Position numbers and translations under genes: made by a program. Below the pieces are notes generated by a model. The model worked only from the letters and a program-made list of their open reading frames with translations, did not search any database and was not told where the DNA came from. Shown in pieces: positions 35,754 through 48,952 of a stretch of DNA of 64,000 bases; the first letter of the stretch is position 1; every line of letters starts with the position of its first letter. This DNA is from Lepas anatifera. Taxonomy: Eukaryota; Arthropoda; Thecostraca; Lepadidae. The stretch is taken from assembly GCA_034440635.1 (NCBI GenBank), contig JAOTON010000337.1, positions 869,501 to 933,500 of the forward strand, written 5' to 3'.

Positions 35754-36764
35754 CACGCGTCCCGCTGGGGTATCTTGCATGACGCGCCCCGCTGGGGGGG
35801 GCGTTTTTCGCCCCCCCCCCTCCGTATCTCGTTCCCCACGAATGCTAAACGAAAATTACGGAAGGTGTTCGAAAGCTCTTGACAAGACAAAGATAATTTA
35901 TACAAAGAATTTTTATGTCAGGTCAATATTGAGGTCAGCATGGGTCATAGAATGCTCCATAGGCTTACAACAGAGCAGTGTACGTTTCCCCCTCTAGATA
36001 TGCCCTCAGAGAGCTAGAGCAAATTTTTATGCATCATTGGATTCCTCTTATCGCGGCGAATCGAATGATGTATAATATGACCTTGCTAGGTCAAAGAGTC
36101 AAAATGACCTGACCTCGACCTAGGTCAGGGTCACAGAGTGACCTGGTATGGTCATGTTGCATATCAATCGACTCCCCGTGACAATATAAACACAATGCAA
36201 GCAAAATGGGAGCTTTATCTCAATTCAGTGATAATTTATTGGCAAAGCAATCACTCTCTGCTCCCGTGACCTGATATGACCTTTGAGAGGTTAGATGCTC
36301 AAAAACTCAACTTGATGGCCAAGATCGTGGTAAGAATAAACAGTTTGAGGATTTTCAGCCTTATCTATTCAGTATTTACTGAAAACGAGTCCATTCTATT
36401 TTTCACCATAGACTTAATGGGGTGACCAAGAAATTGACCCCACCTTAGGTCATCAATATCAAAATTCCGAGATAGCAGATTTGTAGACCCTAATGACCTG
36501 ATCATATTGTGGAAGTTTCAAACTGATCGGTTTGTCAATATTCCCTGGGCGCTGCTTCAAACTCATAATTTTAGGTTTTGAGGTCGGGACTCTTGAACTT
36601 AAATAGCTCCTTGACCTGAAACGACTTTAACTCAAAAATTTGGTCAGATGTGTCAAATTAATCAGGAATAAGGTACCGTAAGTTCTGTTGTCCTGCGTTT
36701 ATTCGTTTTTGAGCCATCTGGGAAAAACCAGGAGGGCGAATTTCGCCCCCCAGCGGGGTGCGTG
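35754..36764 (-). mobile_element. Family C copy, right member of an inverted pair
   Basis: This is family C in reverse orientation. It starts CACGCGTCCCGCTGGGG after the shared TCAA and ends at TTAA 36765-36768. Together with 34744-35749 it forms a palindrome with arms of about 1 kb. Confidence 0.8.
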
Positions 36765-36770
36765 TTAAAA

Positions 36771-37300
36771 GCGATATTGCATAATATCCGTTGACCCGGG
36801 ATGTCAAAGTTGGCCAAAAATGGATTGACCTTACACCCATTTAGAAAATCCCTTATAACTCGGGAGCCTAGAAGGCAAAGTAATAAAAAACAAGACACAA
36901 GAAGCAGCAATGTATTCGTTTCGACCCAAGAATTCAAATTATATGCCACATGACCTTGTAAGGCCACATTGTGACCTGGTCAAATAATGACCTTCTTAGG
37001 TCATACGTCTTGCATATCAGTCGAATTCTGGGACAATGCTCATTACTATGATACCAAATTTAAGACTATCTTCTTTGCTCAAAAGTTATAGATAGTAGCA
37101 CTCAGACTTTCCATTTCAGGATCTTTCGAATGATGTTTAGAAACTTGATTTAAATGCAACAAGAAACTCTTAGAAAAGCGAAATTAAACCCAGGGGACCA
37201 GTCTCATTTTACTGACTAGAGTCTCTCTTAAATCAGCATGGAATTCGCAAATCACGAGGGTGGCCCGATCGGACCCTCCAGGCGGTGAAGATATAAATGT
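36771..37300. mobile_element. Decayed AGGTCA-rich element with a gatcggaccc hairpin end
   Basis: Starting after the TTAA at 36765, this segment has ttgacccgggatgtca, gaccttgtaaggcca and tgaccttcttaggtca and ends at a GC-rich cccgatcggaccctccaggcggtg. The same end occurs at 24440-24475 and, inverted, at 34645-34680, which marks a further family. Confidence 0.4.
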
Positions 37301-37636
37301 GCTCCAATTTTTCATTCAAGCACCTAACCTATGTCAATCTGGATCTTTGATAAGTTTTTAGAGCTTCAAAAAGTGTCCTTTCTCTGATGCGTTGAATGGT
37401 AGTCATTGTGCCCTTCCAGTCGTGATGCCGTGACGTAATGCTGCCCAATAACTTGAACGGGGACTGGTTTGCTAAGAAACACAGCCTGTTCAAGTGACCC
37501 TAAATTACCTTTTCGAAGCCAATGTACTGGATATTCAACCTGATCTTCGAAACGTTCTTGGAATACTTACTAAAGGAAATATATGTTTAGCTGACGAATC
37601 AATAACTTTCAATCCGTTAATCCTGGCCTCCGTTTA

Positions 37637-38600
37637 AGGGGGGGGGGGGTGTTTAAAGTCCCCCTCGTATTTTTCCGACGGCGCCGTACTTGACAAATTT
37701 TTATTGATCAGTTGTGCAAGTTCTCCGAATATTTTGAATTTGTGTCGCCTCAGGTCATCAGGTCATGTCAAGTGACCTCACCTCTAAAAAGTGTCAAATG
37801 GCACCAGTGACAACAGGTTAAATCTAATGATCTGATGTTCATATCACAGACTAGGCCCATTGGGTACCACAAGTTGTGGTAACATCATTTTTATGTTGAT
37901 GACCTAGGGTCAGGTACGGGTCATGAGCTTTCCATTAAAAGCACACGGAGAAAACCTCTTAACCTATAACCTCCCATTTTCCAAATCGTAGTATCTATGG
38001 TACTCTCAAAGGTCATGATCCAAGTTTATAACTTTGAAATCAGATAGGTCATTTAGGGCTACTTTAGGAGGCTCTCAGGCGTGAGTTAATAACTTCGCAG
38101 GACATGGTAAAAGAGCCTATACTTTGATGCAGTGACCTTTTTATCAACATTGCGAGTTTATTGATGTCCATATTATCTATATTAGGTCCGAAAGTGACCT
38201 TGAAATGACCTGAGGTCAGGCAATTTTGATCATATTACATATCATTTGATTTTCTGTAACAAGAATCGAATGACGCCTAACAATTGACTCGTATTTTTTA
38301 ACACCGTCAGACACTAGGGGGCGCGGTAGTGGAGTGGTCAGCGTAGCTGGCTTCCATGCAGCCGACCCGGGTTCAAGGCCCGGCGGCTTCCCTGAACAAG
38401 GAGCAAGCTGGCTCCTGAGCAATCCTTCCAACAGGGAAAGAGTTGGTGACGCCATATGACCCTGGCAGTTGGTGCGTCGATAAGCCCCAATAATTATTAT
38501 TCAGACGCTAAAGCCTAAAGTTTTATGTAAGCTGACACATACTTCATTTGTCATGACCTCCATATCCGCGCCCCGGCGGCGCCCCAAATGGGCGTTGGCA
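37637..38600 (+). mobile_element. TTAA-type element family E, decayed, with a nested SINE
   Basis: It starts after TTAA (37633-37636) with a G-run and the cggcgccgtacttg segment shared with family B. It then follows the B/D order with AGGTCA clusters and gatgacctagggtca. A SINE is inserted at 38317-38501. The right end is not clear; a GC-rich hairpin-like stretch at 38570-38600 is a candidate. Confidence 0.5.
38317..38501 (+). mobile_element. SINE-2 copy, full length, with target duplication
   Basis: The head (gcggtagtggagtggtcagc, then cccgggttcaaggcccggc) has clear A and B boxes. The 3' domain gagttggtgacgccatatga and an ATT-repeat tail follow. Flanks CAGACACTA (38308-38316) and CAGACGCTA (38502-38510) are an aged 9-bp target duplication. 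It sits in the family E element. Confidence 0.85.
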
Positions 38601-40014
38601 ACGGTGAAAGCCGAGAAAACCATTTGGCATGGCTTACCGGAGGTACTAAAAGCATATAAACGGCAAACTTGTATGCTATGGCCTGGGAAAAATGCGTATT
38701 AACGTAAAACCTCCTGGACTAATATGACCTGCGGTGTATATCAATAAAACGCAAACAGTTTTACTCTAGTATAGGTATTGTAAATACTATTACCAACCTA
38801 GAAGGGCAAACCCTATCTGAAGCTGGGGATAATTTGTTTGTAAGTTTTTCCGTTTCCAGCCCACCTACCGCAAACAAAACCCAAACACCACCTTAAGGGT
38901 CGTAATAATACCCAGTAGACCTTCCACTACCGAAAAATAAAGCCCGCCTTAAGCGGCGCCAACATTTTATCGATATAGCATCTTCACCATTAATTGCTTT
39001 TGGACTGCCTACCAACATCCACATTTTTATCTAACCTGCACAGAAGCCTATATCAAGAGAGGAAAGGGGTCTGTTTCGAAACTCCTCCCACCATGACACA
39101 GTTGGATTGGAGGCCCACCGGGACAGGTGCAGGCTTTATTGTACATGCCTCTATCCCCTCAGTCGAATATATCTTAGAGAATCGAAACTGTTCCTCACTA
39201 TTTGCTTTATTCTGCCTCGAAACTTTCCGAGCACTTCTAGTTTGAAACATTGCAAATCCATTTTTTATTCTTCAACAGCTATTGAGCCAAAGTGGGAAAC
39301 GAGCGAGGCCCAAATGGTACGTCAAGAGATGTCCATAGTTCTTAGCATGGAAAATTTCTGCAAGTCAAGCTATGACTCGGAAAAACATAGTTTTTATTTG
39401 TCTTAATGAGCTAGTTGTAACCATCACTGAAGCTCTCAAATCACTCTTCTTCAAAGCATTTAATAAAGACAGCCAAACTCCAGGACATTTGTCTAAAAAA
39501 ACATTCAGATTTAGATTCATTGGAACAAGAACCACTCAAGAGGGCCTTCACTTTTCCATGTCAAACGGTAAATAGAGATGCAAATAAGGGCCCTATTCAT
39601 AAATACACATCTCGAACAACATCTGAGACCAACGAACACCTCGGCTTAGTATACGGCAGCTCGCACCCATGTCTGTGCCTATTCGGCACTAAGGCTTATC
39701 AGTGCCGTCCTCAGGTCTTGTCGAAAGTGGGGTGTTCCAGGCCGTATCCCCATTTGGTTCAGCATCGATACGCCTCTGGGGCAAAGATAGCAAAACTCGT
39801 TTCACAGCGGGCACAGCGATATTGAACTAATGTTTTCGGAAATTAGCCAAGCTGTTTACAATACCAGAAATGTGATGGTGGAGCCCACACCCACTCAAAA
39901 TACTCTGAGCGAAGCTGACAACTTGACAGCTGGTGGCGCGTGCCATTTTTACCAACTGATGCAATATCTCATCGAGTACAACATCCTTTGCCCAAGCAAT
40001 ATTTTTCCCCCGGT

Positions 40015-40375
40015 CTGACGTATATTATGCTATGACGGCATAGTTATGCTATCATAGTTGGAGTTTAGGGGCGCACCGACATCATAGCTCATACGGCCAT
40101 AGTTAAGGTAACTCAATGTAAAGGTCAAGGTCAAAGGTCATTGGTAAAGGTTAATCCTCATTTCCCTTCAAACAGTTACTATAGTGTTAGTTATAGTGTA
40201 CATGCATTATAGGTAGTATACCATATTGTGACCTCATAATTCAATGACCAGGATTGTTGGAAATATTCTTTGCGACCTTCCCTCAATGACCCGGGTCCAC
40301 CTTTAGCTTATTCTCGTCTTTTTCGCATAATTACGGCATTTTCCAATAGTGGCAAAGCCAAGGGGGTCCCAGGCT
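40015..40375 (-). mobile_element. Family G fragment
   Basis: Matches family G at 22008-22440: the tctgacgtatatta start, aaggtcaaggtcaaaggtca (which contains a direct repeat of AGGTCA spaced by one base), and cataattacggcattt near the end. The outer ends have decayed. Confidence 0.55.
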
Positions 40376-41157
40376 GCCCAGAGCAACATGGCGTTCATCC
40401 GGGTCATTCCATTGAGTTGGCCATGCTAGACGCTATGCAGTACATCTTTATAAAAAAATGGACCTGGTGAAAATGAATGCCAGAAAAGTAAGCAAGACGT
40501 GTGGGATAGATGTAAGCAAGTACATCGAGTACAATGTCTCGTAAATTCTACCGAAACTCCATCGGAGACGACTTAAATATATCACCGCGATTGATGTTCT
40601 AGTTTTTAGACCTGAACAGTTTTCGTGAACGGCGTCTGTTTCGTCACATATTTCATTTTCAAGGTTGTGAACACCGACAGGCCGTTTTTGCATTATGTCG
40701 GGGTCGCGGGGATCTATCACACATCAATACGTGCGGCGCGGTGGCCGGCGGCGAATCCTGTAGAGCTGAAAATTGCCTGCGGCGGCGCGCCCGGGAGTCT
40801 GGCCTGGCTGCCGCAGTTGTCTCGGCAGCCGGAGCGGCGACACAAATAGTAACGACGCACACACACGGCAAGGGGCCGGACAGCGTACTCTGCCGGTCAT
40901 ATAACCGGCCTGATCTATACATGCTCAGACATGATCTATGTCCATCTCTAATGATCTCGCTGGCGTGGGGTATGATCTTACGTGGAGGGAAGATATTGCG
41001 AAAGCGGGAACTGCCGAGGAGAATGGATCGAGGTGCTGAATGCATTTATCATCTCGCATGCAGTTTTGCAAAATATGTTACGCCAGGACTTGAAAGTACA
41101 ATATATGATTTATGTGTCCTGTGCCAATTTGCAACATTGATCCACGTTGTTATACGT

Positions 41158-41968
41158 GGTGTTTCAGAAAGAATGATATTTTTTAAATGTTCAGTAAAGT
41201 ACTAAAAATCCTTCAAATCCGTCCACAAAACGCTCGTTTTAATTGTAAATTGTAGGACATTTTTATATAAACATGTTTCATTTGAATCAAATATTTTTCC
41301 CCGCCTTAAATGTACTCGGAAAAGGATGCACGAAACATAATATATGTCCGCTTATATTTGAGAAAGCGGAACTGGCAGCACTCTAAAAAGGCTTTAGCAC
41401 ACAAAAATGGCACGTGAGCATGCACATCAAGGTACAAGTTTCAGTAATATTACAACTTTAAAGCTTTTGGCTCAAACTCCATATGGCTCATTGGCTTACC
41501 TTCCATACGAATGACTGGATGCGGCGGACACAGCGCAAAAACCTCACTGTTCACCGCAGAACAAGGGCCATGGACCAATTGGGGATTGTTTGCTTGGACC
41601 CGAGATTTCCTAAGCTTGAGAGGTGTGATTTTTAGAATTAAATTCCAGAGGCAATATGCGTGCGGACTGTGATTTACCATAGTGACGATGTAATATTTGC
41701 AGTGTCATTGGAGTGATACTTGTCACGTGATACGCGCGTAATTTCTACGAACATTTTCGACGAATAGAAAAAATAGATAGTATTTTTCAACTCATTTTTG
41801 AGACTACTTTGAAGTAGAAAAAATATCAAAACATCTACCAAAATACGAATAATCGTAAATGTCCCAAATTTGTTTTCGATTGATATGTAAATCGTACCAA
41901 AACTAAAAATTTATAACCGCATTATGATAAATTAAAAAATATCATTCTTTATGAAACACCCTGTATGT
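41158..41968. mobile_element. AT-rich inverted-repeat element
   Basis: The left end reads ggtgtttcagaaagaatgat and the right end is its inverted form starting cagggtgtttcataaagaat, giving inverted repeats of about 30 bp. The interior is AT-rich and non-coding. The superfamily cannot be fixed because the target duplication is unclear. Confidence 0.5.
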
Positions 41969-42929
41969 TGTAATACAGTCCTTGAGTTATGATGAATTGC
42001 CGTAGCAAAAAAACACAAAATCAACAACTGATACAAAGCCGGAGACTGTAAGGCTTTTTTAATGACCTATGATGTGTTTAGACACATTATTTGTATCCAG
42101 GCGTAGTTCTATAGAAGGATGCGTTTTTCCTGAGGCAGATAAGCTTCCTGAACTTCTATCTTCAGTTATGCCCCTCTACCCCAAGAGTCCCTGCTCTGCC
42201 TTTACAAGCAAAACTCGCTTTAATATTTGCAATGGCGTAACAATTTTTCTTAAGGAATCATATCATAACGAGACCCGAGTTAGCTGTTGCAGGACCTGAA
42301 TATCGATGCCTCGGAAATTTCGACCAAAACGAAAGCCATGGCTACATCTCTGAATTATCGTATCAAGTCTTGCAGTCGACGCCACATGCTGGAACTTTTA
42401 AATACACCTGGCTTCGTCTTGTATCTTGTAGGCTGCTTCAGAGCTGAGAAGCCAGCATATTTCCCAATACCACCTGCAATTTCTTACCGCAGAAATCAAT
42501 CACGGCCGGGTTGGCTTTACTGCAAACACAAGCCATTCCCATTGGGATATAGCTCAGCCCAATTCATTTCAGCCCAGCCTGCGGTTAGTCAGCGCAGCCA
42601 GACTCCTCCAGATCTAGTCTGTGCTACCCGACCAATAAGCCCAGCTATCTATCCGATACGCGCCCGGGATGCTGCCTGGACCGGCGTCACCACCCGAGCG
42701 CTTAAACACCCCCACTGGGGGGGGGTGGTGCCGCGGGGGGGGCGACTGAGCGGCGCCAGTTTGATCGGTTGAACATCGCCGCGGCGCCAGGGCCTCACCC
42801 CCGTCTGGCGCCGCCAGCCAACTTGTATTCAGCGCAATTCCGGAGATAAAGGTCGGGGCATCGACTCCCTCAGCTCTGCCGGCTGTTGCTGACTGAAACT
42901 TTTTTCTATGGGTTATAATTAGCCTCCGT

Positions 42930-44160
42930 TCCGGTGGCGGGTATGAGCTACCTTCATCCTGGTGGGGTGTTAGCCAATCCCATTTGAACTCAGAAATTAA
43001 GAAAGCTAGAGAACCGCTGGAAAAGGCAATAGAAAGCACGCCTTAAATGCAATAGACAGCTCGTCTTAAATGCAATGAAAGCTAATGTCATTATTTTCGT
43101 TGGGTCAATATTAAGGTCCGTAGAGGTCAATTTTGGTCGCAATTGCTGAAATGAGGTGTACTGAAAAACCTTGTTTATCTCTAAAACTAGGATAGGTAGA
43201 AACGTTTTCTTAAGAACATTCGAAGGCATTTGAAAGTTTCCTTGATTACGGTGCCATCCAGTTCCGGGTCAGATAAGAGTTGGGGCGCCACAGGTCGCGG
43301 AATATTGAGCATTTTGCATATAACTTCATGCTAAAATATCAAGTCAGACCAATTTAGACACGATTTGTACGACCTACGAGTCAATATATGATAGTATTTC
43401 CGCAGTAATTTGAGAGAGCTCTCTGAGACAGCTCTGCCCAACACACATTGATAGTGGCTACAAGTCAATGTCAAGCCTAGGTTGGGGCCAATCGAGGTCG
43501 GGGACGGTTGGACCCCATTTACCCCTACTATGAGGTGGCTCACTTGGCACGATCATTATTGTGCTACGATTGTAATTCTCTCGTGAATACGCATCAACTG
43601 ATATGTGGCTTTACCATGTTGGGTCAAATTTTGAGTTTGACCTGACCTCGGGTCACCCGACGTGAGCTGGTATAATCATGACGTACATCGTTCGATGTGC
43701 AGTGATAATGCAAACACGATGATTATATGATGTTAAAATTAAAGTTGAATCTTTGTTTACTGAAAAGTTATTGGGTAAGATAGAAATTACTTACTTGAAC
43801 TCAGATAACCTTCTTATGATCACGGGTCACTTTTTTCAGTTTTAGAGTTAAAAATGGGCCTAGAAAAGTGTGGTTGAAGTTTTGAGTTTGACCTGAGACC
43901 AACGTAATGGGAAACGCACTCTTCAAAGTTGTCTCATAGGCAGAAGAAAAGAACTCTTACATGTAGCCAGATTATCGGTGTAGAAAATCATGCTACCACA
44001 TACTATCGTCCTTGATGGCTATATGGTATAATGAGCAATGAATCTCAGATGAATAGGTAAACGCACTCTCACTGCTGCCACTTGAAATGTTTTCGGAGGT
44101 GAGTTCACTTGACCTAGCCTGTTGAACTGACCTGATACGACATTGACTGGAAATTTTCCG
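42930..44160 (+). mobile_element. Decayed AGGTCA-rich element, family A-like
   Basis: The segment gcaatagaaagcacgc near 43028 matches family A (10446), preceded by a GC-rich ccggtggcggg end. Later parts contain gtttgacctgacctcgggtca (43636-43656) and tatcgttcgatgtgc-like variants of the family signature. Ends and TTAA flanks are not identifiable. Confidence 0.4.
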
Positions 44161-44199
44161 AAAAGATGCGATATGGATCTGCAAACAGCCATGCCAAGT

Positions 44200-46400
44200 A
44201 TGGTGGCACTGCGCACCGCCGCTTCCCAGCCACCTCAGAAAACCGAAGGGTAAAAAATCAGCTCCACCAGGGCGAAATGTAATTTATCTGCGCTTTAATG
44301 CGTGATTTCCGTGGCGACGCTGTTGCTTCCTGCGGGCGAATCAAGTGCAGCCCGGGTGGTCCCAACGCGCCGGGCCACTGCACTGCTGCGGGATGCAAGA
44401 GGAGAGCTATTGCTTTGTTATGATGCTGCGCCGCCGAAATGTGGGCGCCGGCTCCGGCGGGCTGTCGGTAGGCCATTGTGCCGCCCGATAGCATACTCCG
44501 CCTGAGGCGATTACCGTCGAAGGCATTCATACTGCCTGGCCGGTTGTTTGGCTCAACAATGTCAAATTACCTCCTTGAAAATGATGAATGAAAATGGTTT
44601 GTGGTAGAACAGGCTTTAAAATGTGTGTTGTAGATTGAGAAAGTTTGCAGAAGTTAAAATGGGATAGTTTTGACATGAACTATCTAACTGGAAATAACTT
44701 CAGGGAGCATTATTTAGCTCGATATGAAATACAATTCCCTGATAAGTCTTCTTAAACCGAAGCAATCAGACTGGATTGATACAGACCAAAACATAGAAAA
44801 TGTATTGTCAGAGGATATAAAATCATGTAAAGAATTAGGCTGAGACCGTTCCTCTGCCAATGTTTATCATCTTTTATATGAGAAAGCAATCGAAATATGA
44901 GAGAAAATTTCTGCTACAACATTATCATCAAGTCTGTTTTTTTAATTTCTAAGCACACTTTTCAAACATAGCTCATTTTGATAATCGCCTCTGCTCTTCA
45001 GCTCCGAACATGTATGTACTACATACATCCATCACACTTCATCGAACACGTATGTGCATACATCCTCGACACACACAGAAAACAATATTGTATAGGCTGC
45101 TTGCAAATCTTCTGGTGTTCAGTCTTGTTTGCTTCTTTGGTTTGGTTAATTATGATCTTCGGATGAGGTTTAGAGCACACCAGCCTACAAAGAATTCTGT
45201 TCTTGTATCAGTTTTAGCTATTTGTTTCAGAAAAGCATACAAATCCAAGCATTTCCCTAGTTTGATCTCTAATTGGGCATGATTTATTAAAACAGAGATC
45301 TTGTGGCAGTGACATTATGCAAAAAAGTGGTTTAAAAAAAAGCATTTGTCTGCCAATGTTTTTTATTTTTTATATGGAAGAGAAAAATCAAAATATGAGA
45401 CTTGATTATTCTTGAAGTTATTGCCTATTATCCTTTTTGATACCAAAAATAGTAAATATTGACAGAAAAATGATCATTTTATCAACCAAATTCCTTACAT
45501 AATGGCGCTGCAACAGGTTATCCGATTTGTTAAAAATATAAAATCACTTCAATAGCGCTGCTTTGGAAATGTGGCTTGCAGCACAACTCAACTGCGGTGT
45601 GAGTGGGAGCAACTTTTTTATATCGATAAGTAGGCGAGGTCCTTTTTTCTCAAAGACAGTAGCTTTTTAAACAAAAGGAAAAAACTTAGAACAAACGCAC
45701 TCAATTATTAAGAGATGTAATAGGCTTCGGCTGTAGTATTATTTATTGCTTACCGTGTATTGTTATTGAAGATTAACAGGCATTCTCTCGCTTGCAGATA
45801 TAGTCATTTGCTTAAGAACACAGAATATATACAGGTTGGAAGGACACAGATGTTTGGCACTACGTACAGACTGGATAGCTTGAACCAAACACAACAAATG
45901 GTGCTAGGGCATATAGATACAGACTATCAAGGATCTGAAACTCAGGCATAACCGCACTTCAGAGTCGGAACATTATCCTTCATTTGAACGCCTCGGCCCA
46001 GGAATAAAAAAAGCTAAACAAACTTGAGCTGTTTTACTGGAATTTCTAAGAGTGGATTTTGATTAAAATTCCATTCCCAAAGAGGCTAAAATTTAGAGTT
46101 GCGCAATCCTTTCCATGCTGCTTTAGAGCGTAACACTGTATTTCCCTTATGGTTTTTGGTACTTTTATATTTTTGTTTGATTCATCTTCATGATTTTTAT
46201 TTCGACTTGACCTACACTTTCTATTGGAAAACTATTTTCCCTTCTACCTACTTAAAAATACAGCTCAAGATGATTACATCAGATTTTCGGCCAGATTTCT
46301 GAAAAAGAAAACTGGGTTTTTATCTTCAAACCGTGTGTTAACTGAGCTGCGTGATGGTGAATATCATGAAGTGTTATGAATGATGAAATTAATTTAAGGT
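44200..46400. other. Mostly AT-rich unique DNA; GC-rich patch at 44300-44530
   Basis: The GC-rich patch has acceptor-like aagtgcag and donor-like gtagg boundaries and open frames on both strands, but no recognisable domain. The rest shows nothing. Confidence 0.35.
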
Positions 46401-46639
46401 AAGACTGACTTGTCCTAGTTAGGTTGCCCTTAGGTAAGAGGTCTGCACGGAACGGGAGCCAGAATGGGAATTTTGTAACGGGATAAAATGTGACAGAATA
46501 GGGGACATTTTCCAGCTTTCAGTCGAGGTGGAGCAAAACGTAATAGAATACTTTGTCGGAATGTATTGCAGGAAAATGGAGTGAGAAAAAACGAGACCGC
46601 TTATTAGGTATATTTCTGTGACGAAAAGGATAGAGCACG

Positions 46640-46835
46640 CATAATTGAGACGGAACGGGCAGGGAACACATAAGAGGGACGGAACGGAACAGGGAACACA
46701 TGAGTGGGACGGAACGGGACATGGAACACAAGTGGGATGGAACGGGACAGGGAAAACAATTTGGAAGGAACGGGACAGGGAACACATAAGTGTGACAAAA
46801 TGGGACAGAGAACATGTGAGTGGGTGGAATTAGCA
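46640..46835 (+). repeat. Minisatellite, unit about 30 bp
   Basis: Units of the form gggacggaacgggacaggga plus acacataag repeat about six or seven times with length variation. Overlapping proline- and phenylalanine-rich frames on the minus strand derive from the repeat. Confidence 0.8.
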
Positions 46836-47311
46836 AGAGAACATGCAAATCAGTTACAAATCATTGAATTCAATTCATTAAGACATAACTGAGATTAATA
46901 ATTAATTCTTTGATAGATGGTTACTTTCCGGTGCAGGAAACCCAGGTTCTCTTTTGGGTTTTCTTAGAGTGTCACTTGTATGTTTCCTTCGTGAAACGCT
47001 TTCTTCGTATTACATCTGCGTCCATCCTGTTAATGAAGCAAAACCTACTATAGTGTGAGACAGCACACCGTAGTATGTTGGTACTCAAGCAGTGTAGGCT
47101 CCCTAGCATATCCCTAGTGTTGGTTTTATCAGCACCGAGCTGCAGAGTGCACTGCTCTTCTCAAACACCACTAGGCCTACATGGGGCCAATGCGGATTGC
47201 CTGGTGACGGCGCCCCGCCTCCCGCGGAGGGCCCAGCCCACTCCAGTGTATTGCCGCTGACCGGTCCAGTTTGTGGAGCTCTCAGTACCGCGGCAGGCTG
47301 TTGTTTGGCAG

Positions 47312-47433
47312 GCCGGATCAGCCTCGACTCGGAGGAGTGTTTTCGGCTGGTGGTGACGGTGCGGCCGGCCGACTGCGGCAGCGCGTCACTGCCCTGCAGC
47401 GGCCACGGCTACTGCGTCGCCTCCGACACACAG
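47312..47433 (+). CDS. Internal exon carrying the first half of an EGF-like domain
   Basis: The exon lies between an acceptor (tttggcag) and a donor (cag/gtcagt). It starts with two bases completing a codon and ends in phase 0. The peptide continues a beta-rich segment (RLVVTVRPADC) and then shows the first half of an EGF-like domain: C, six residues, PC, SGHGYC and the run-up to the fourth cysteine. The remaining cysteines are supplied exactly by the next exon at 48953, which makes the join convincing. GC content is high against an AT-rich flank. EGF-like domains act in secreted or membrane receptors and ligands; nothing here identifies the specific gene. Confidence 0.7.
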
Positions 47434-48952
47434 GTCAGTGCCGTCGCTGGCGACGCTGACGATCCGTCGTCTGCGGATGGCGTCAGAGGGCGTCGCGCAC
47501 TGGTCTGTCAATCCCCGGTGTTAGCAATGTACACAACGTTTGAAGGTCGCTGTTTCAAATCGAATGCAACAATGGTTATCATTTGTAGAAATTGTGAATC
47601 ATAACAGAGACACAACTTTGCGCAAATGAGGGCAGATGTTGGCTGTCCCCTTGCTTAAGAACCTTGACCGTAACGAAATTAGGGCAAACTCTATCAACAA
47701 AATTATTGAGCTGTATATGCATTTGCGTATTCAGCTTTACACAGGTGTAAATAATGTTATTCATGATTCAAACTACGAAGTTGGGCACCAATTACCGCCC
47801 AAGCGTAATCAGCGCCCTAAAGAACTCTGCTACACTTCCAGGAAGAACACCAGCCACCAGCAAAGGTTTCCGATGATGTAACTGTTCAAGAGAATGTGAC
47901 AGCTTGATCGAATCCCAGAACTTAGTGTAATTAGGGATATTCTTACCCGAAAATCATGAAAATGTGCATGATTCTCCTGAAAAATATACAATAAGCTCAA
48001 TATTTTGATATTGAAAATGCTCCTCAATGGTAAGAAATAAACTTCTGCCTATGCATGACGTCATGCTCTCGCAACTACTACCATATTCAATAGGCTTCAA
48101 TGGGCTGACTACTCACCCAATGATTTTTCTAAGAGTTTGAAGTACCGTTTTGAGCGTGCTAGTCATGATGATTATGCTATATAGAATTAACCGATAATCG
48201 CTCATAATCTAAAGTAATTGAAAACGCCAAAGAGTATATTACTTAAAACTTAATCACCCAATTATGTCACACCAACAGCTGACAGCTGTGGCTGGCGCCT
48301 TGGGTACATTTTTGGCTACATTTCAGCTAGGTTTTTAGCTTTACTCTACGGAAATTTCGAGTTCCAAGACAAATAATATGTTGAGTGCCGGGTTTTCGGG
48401 CATGCATTACAACTTGTCTACCTCAGTTAAAACCACGTTATTAAGGTACCACATTCCCTGTAAGTCATTATCCAGCGCAGAATGTGCAGCGCGCGTCAAA
48501 CGGGTGGTTAATATGCATTCGCTCGTGGCACCAGGGAGACGGGTACCACGAGCTCATGAAAGAGCTCTGCCACCCCTCCAATAAGTGCCCTGCTCTCCTC
48601 AAACACCATCGCCCGGCAACTGGTAGAAGGATAGAAGAGGTTAATTTGGCGAAAAACGTAACACTGTCTGGGCCTGAGATCATATTAAAAATCTTGTGCA
48701 ACTGGTATTCTTGTTCATCTTCCATATGGTGAATACATGTCCCTTCTAAAGTCCAGTGTGCATCCCGTTAAATCCCGTACATCTACTGCAGAAAAATGAG
48801 TCCGTGGCATCCTGTGAACTAATCACAGGGGATGCTGTATCGTTGTCCAATGGCCCGGACCAGCGCTGACGCCCGACGATGCGACTTCCGTCGATATCGA
48901 CGTTCCCCGGGGACACTCCGCCAACCGCGATGACCGGCACTTACTCTCGCAG

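Noticed and set aside
38317..38395. Functional tRNA gene
   Set aside because: A and B boxes are present, but the acceptor stem does not pair properly and the sequence continues into the SINE-2 3' domain with a target duplication.
42287..42772. 161-codon plus-strand frame
   Set aside because: It runs from AT-rich DNA into a GC-rich low-complexity stretch, with no codon bias or domain, and overlaps an open minus frame.
46419..46848. Proline/phenylalanine-rich minus-strand frames
   Set aside because: They are translations of the roughly 30-bp minisatellite in several frames.
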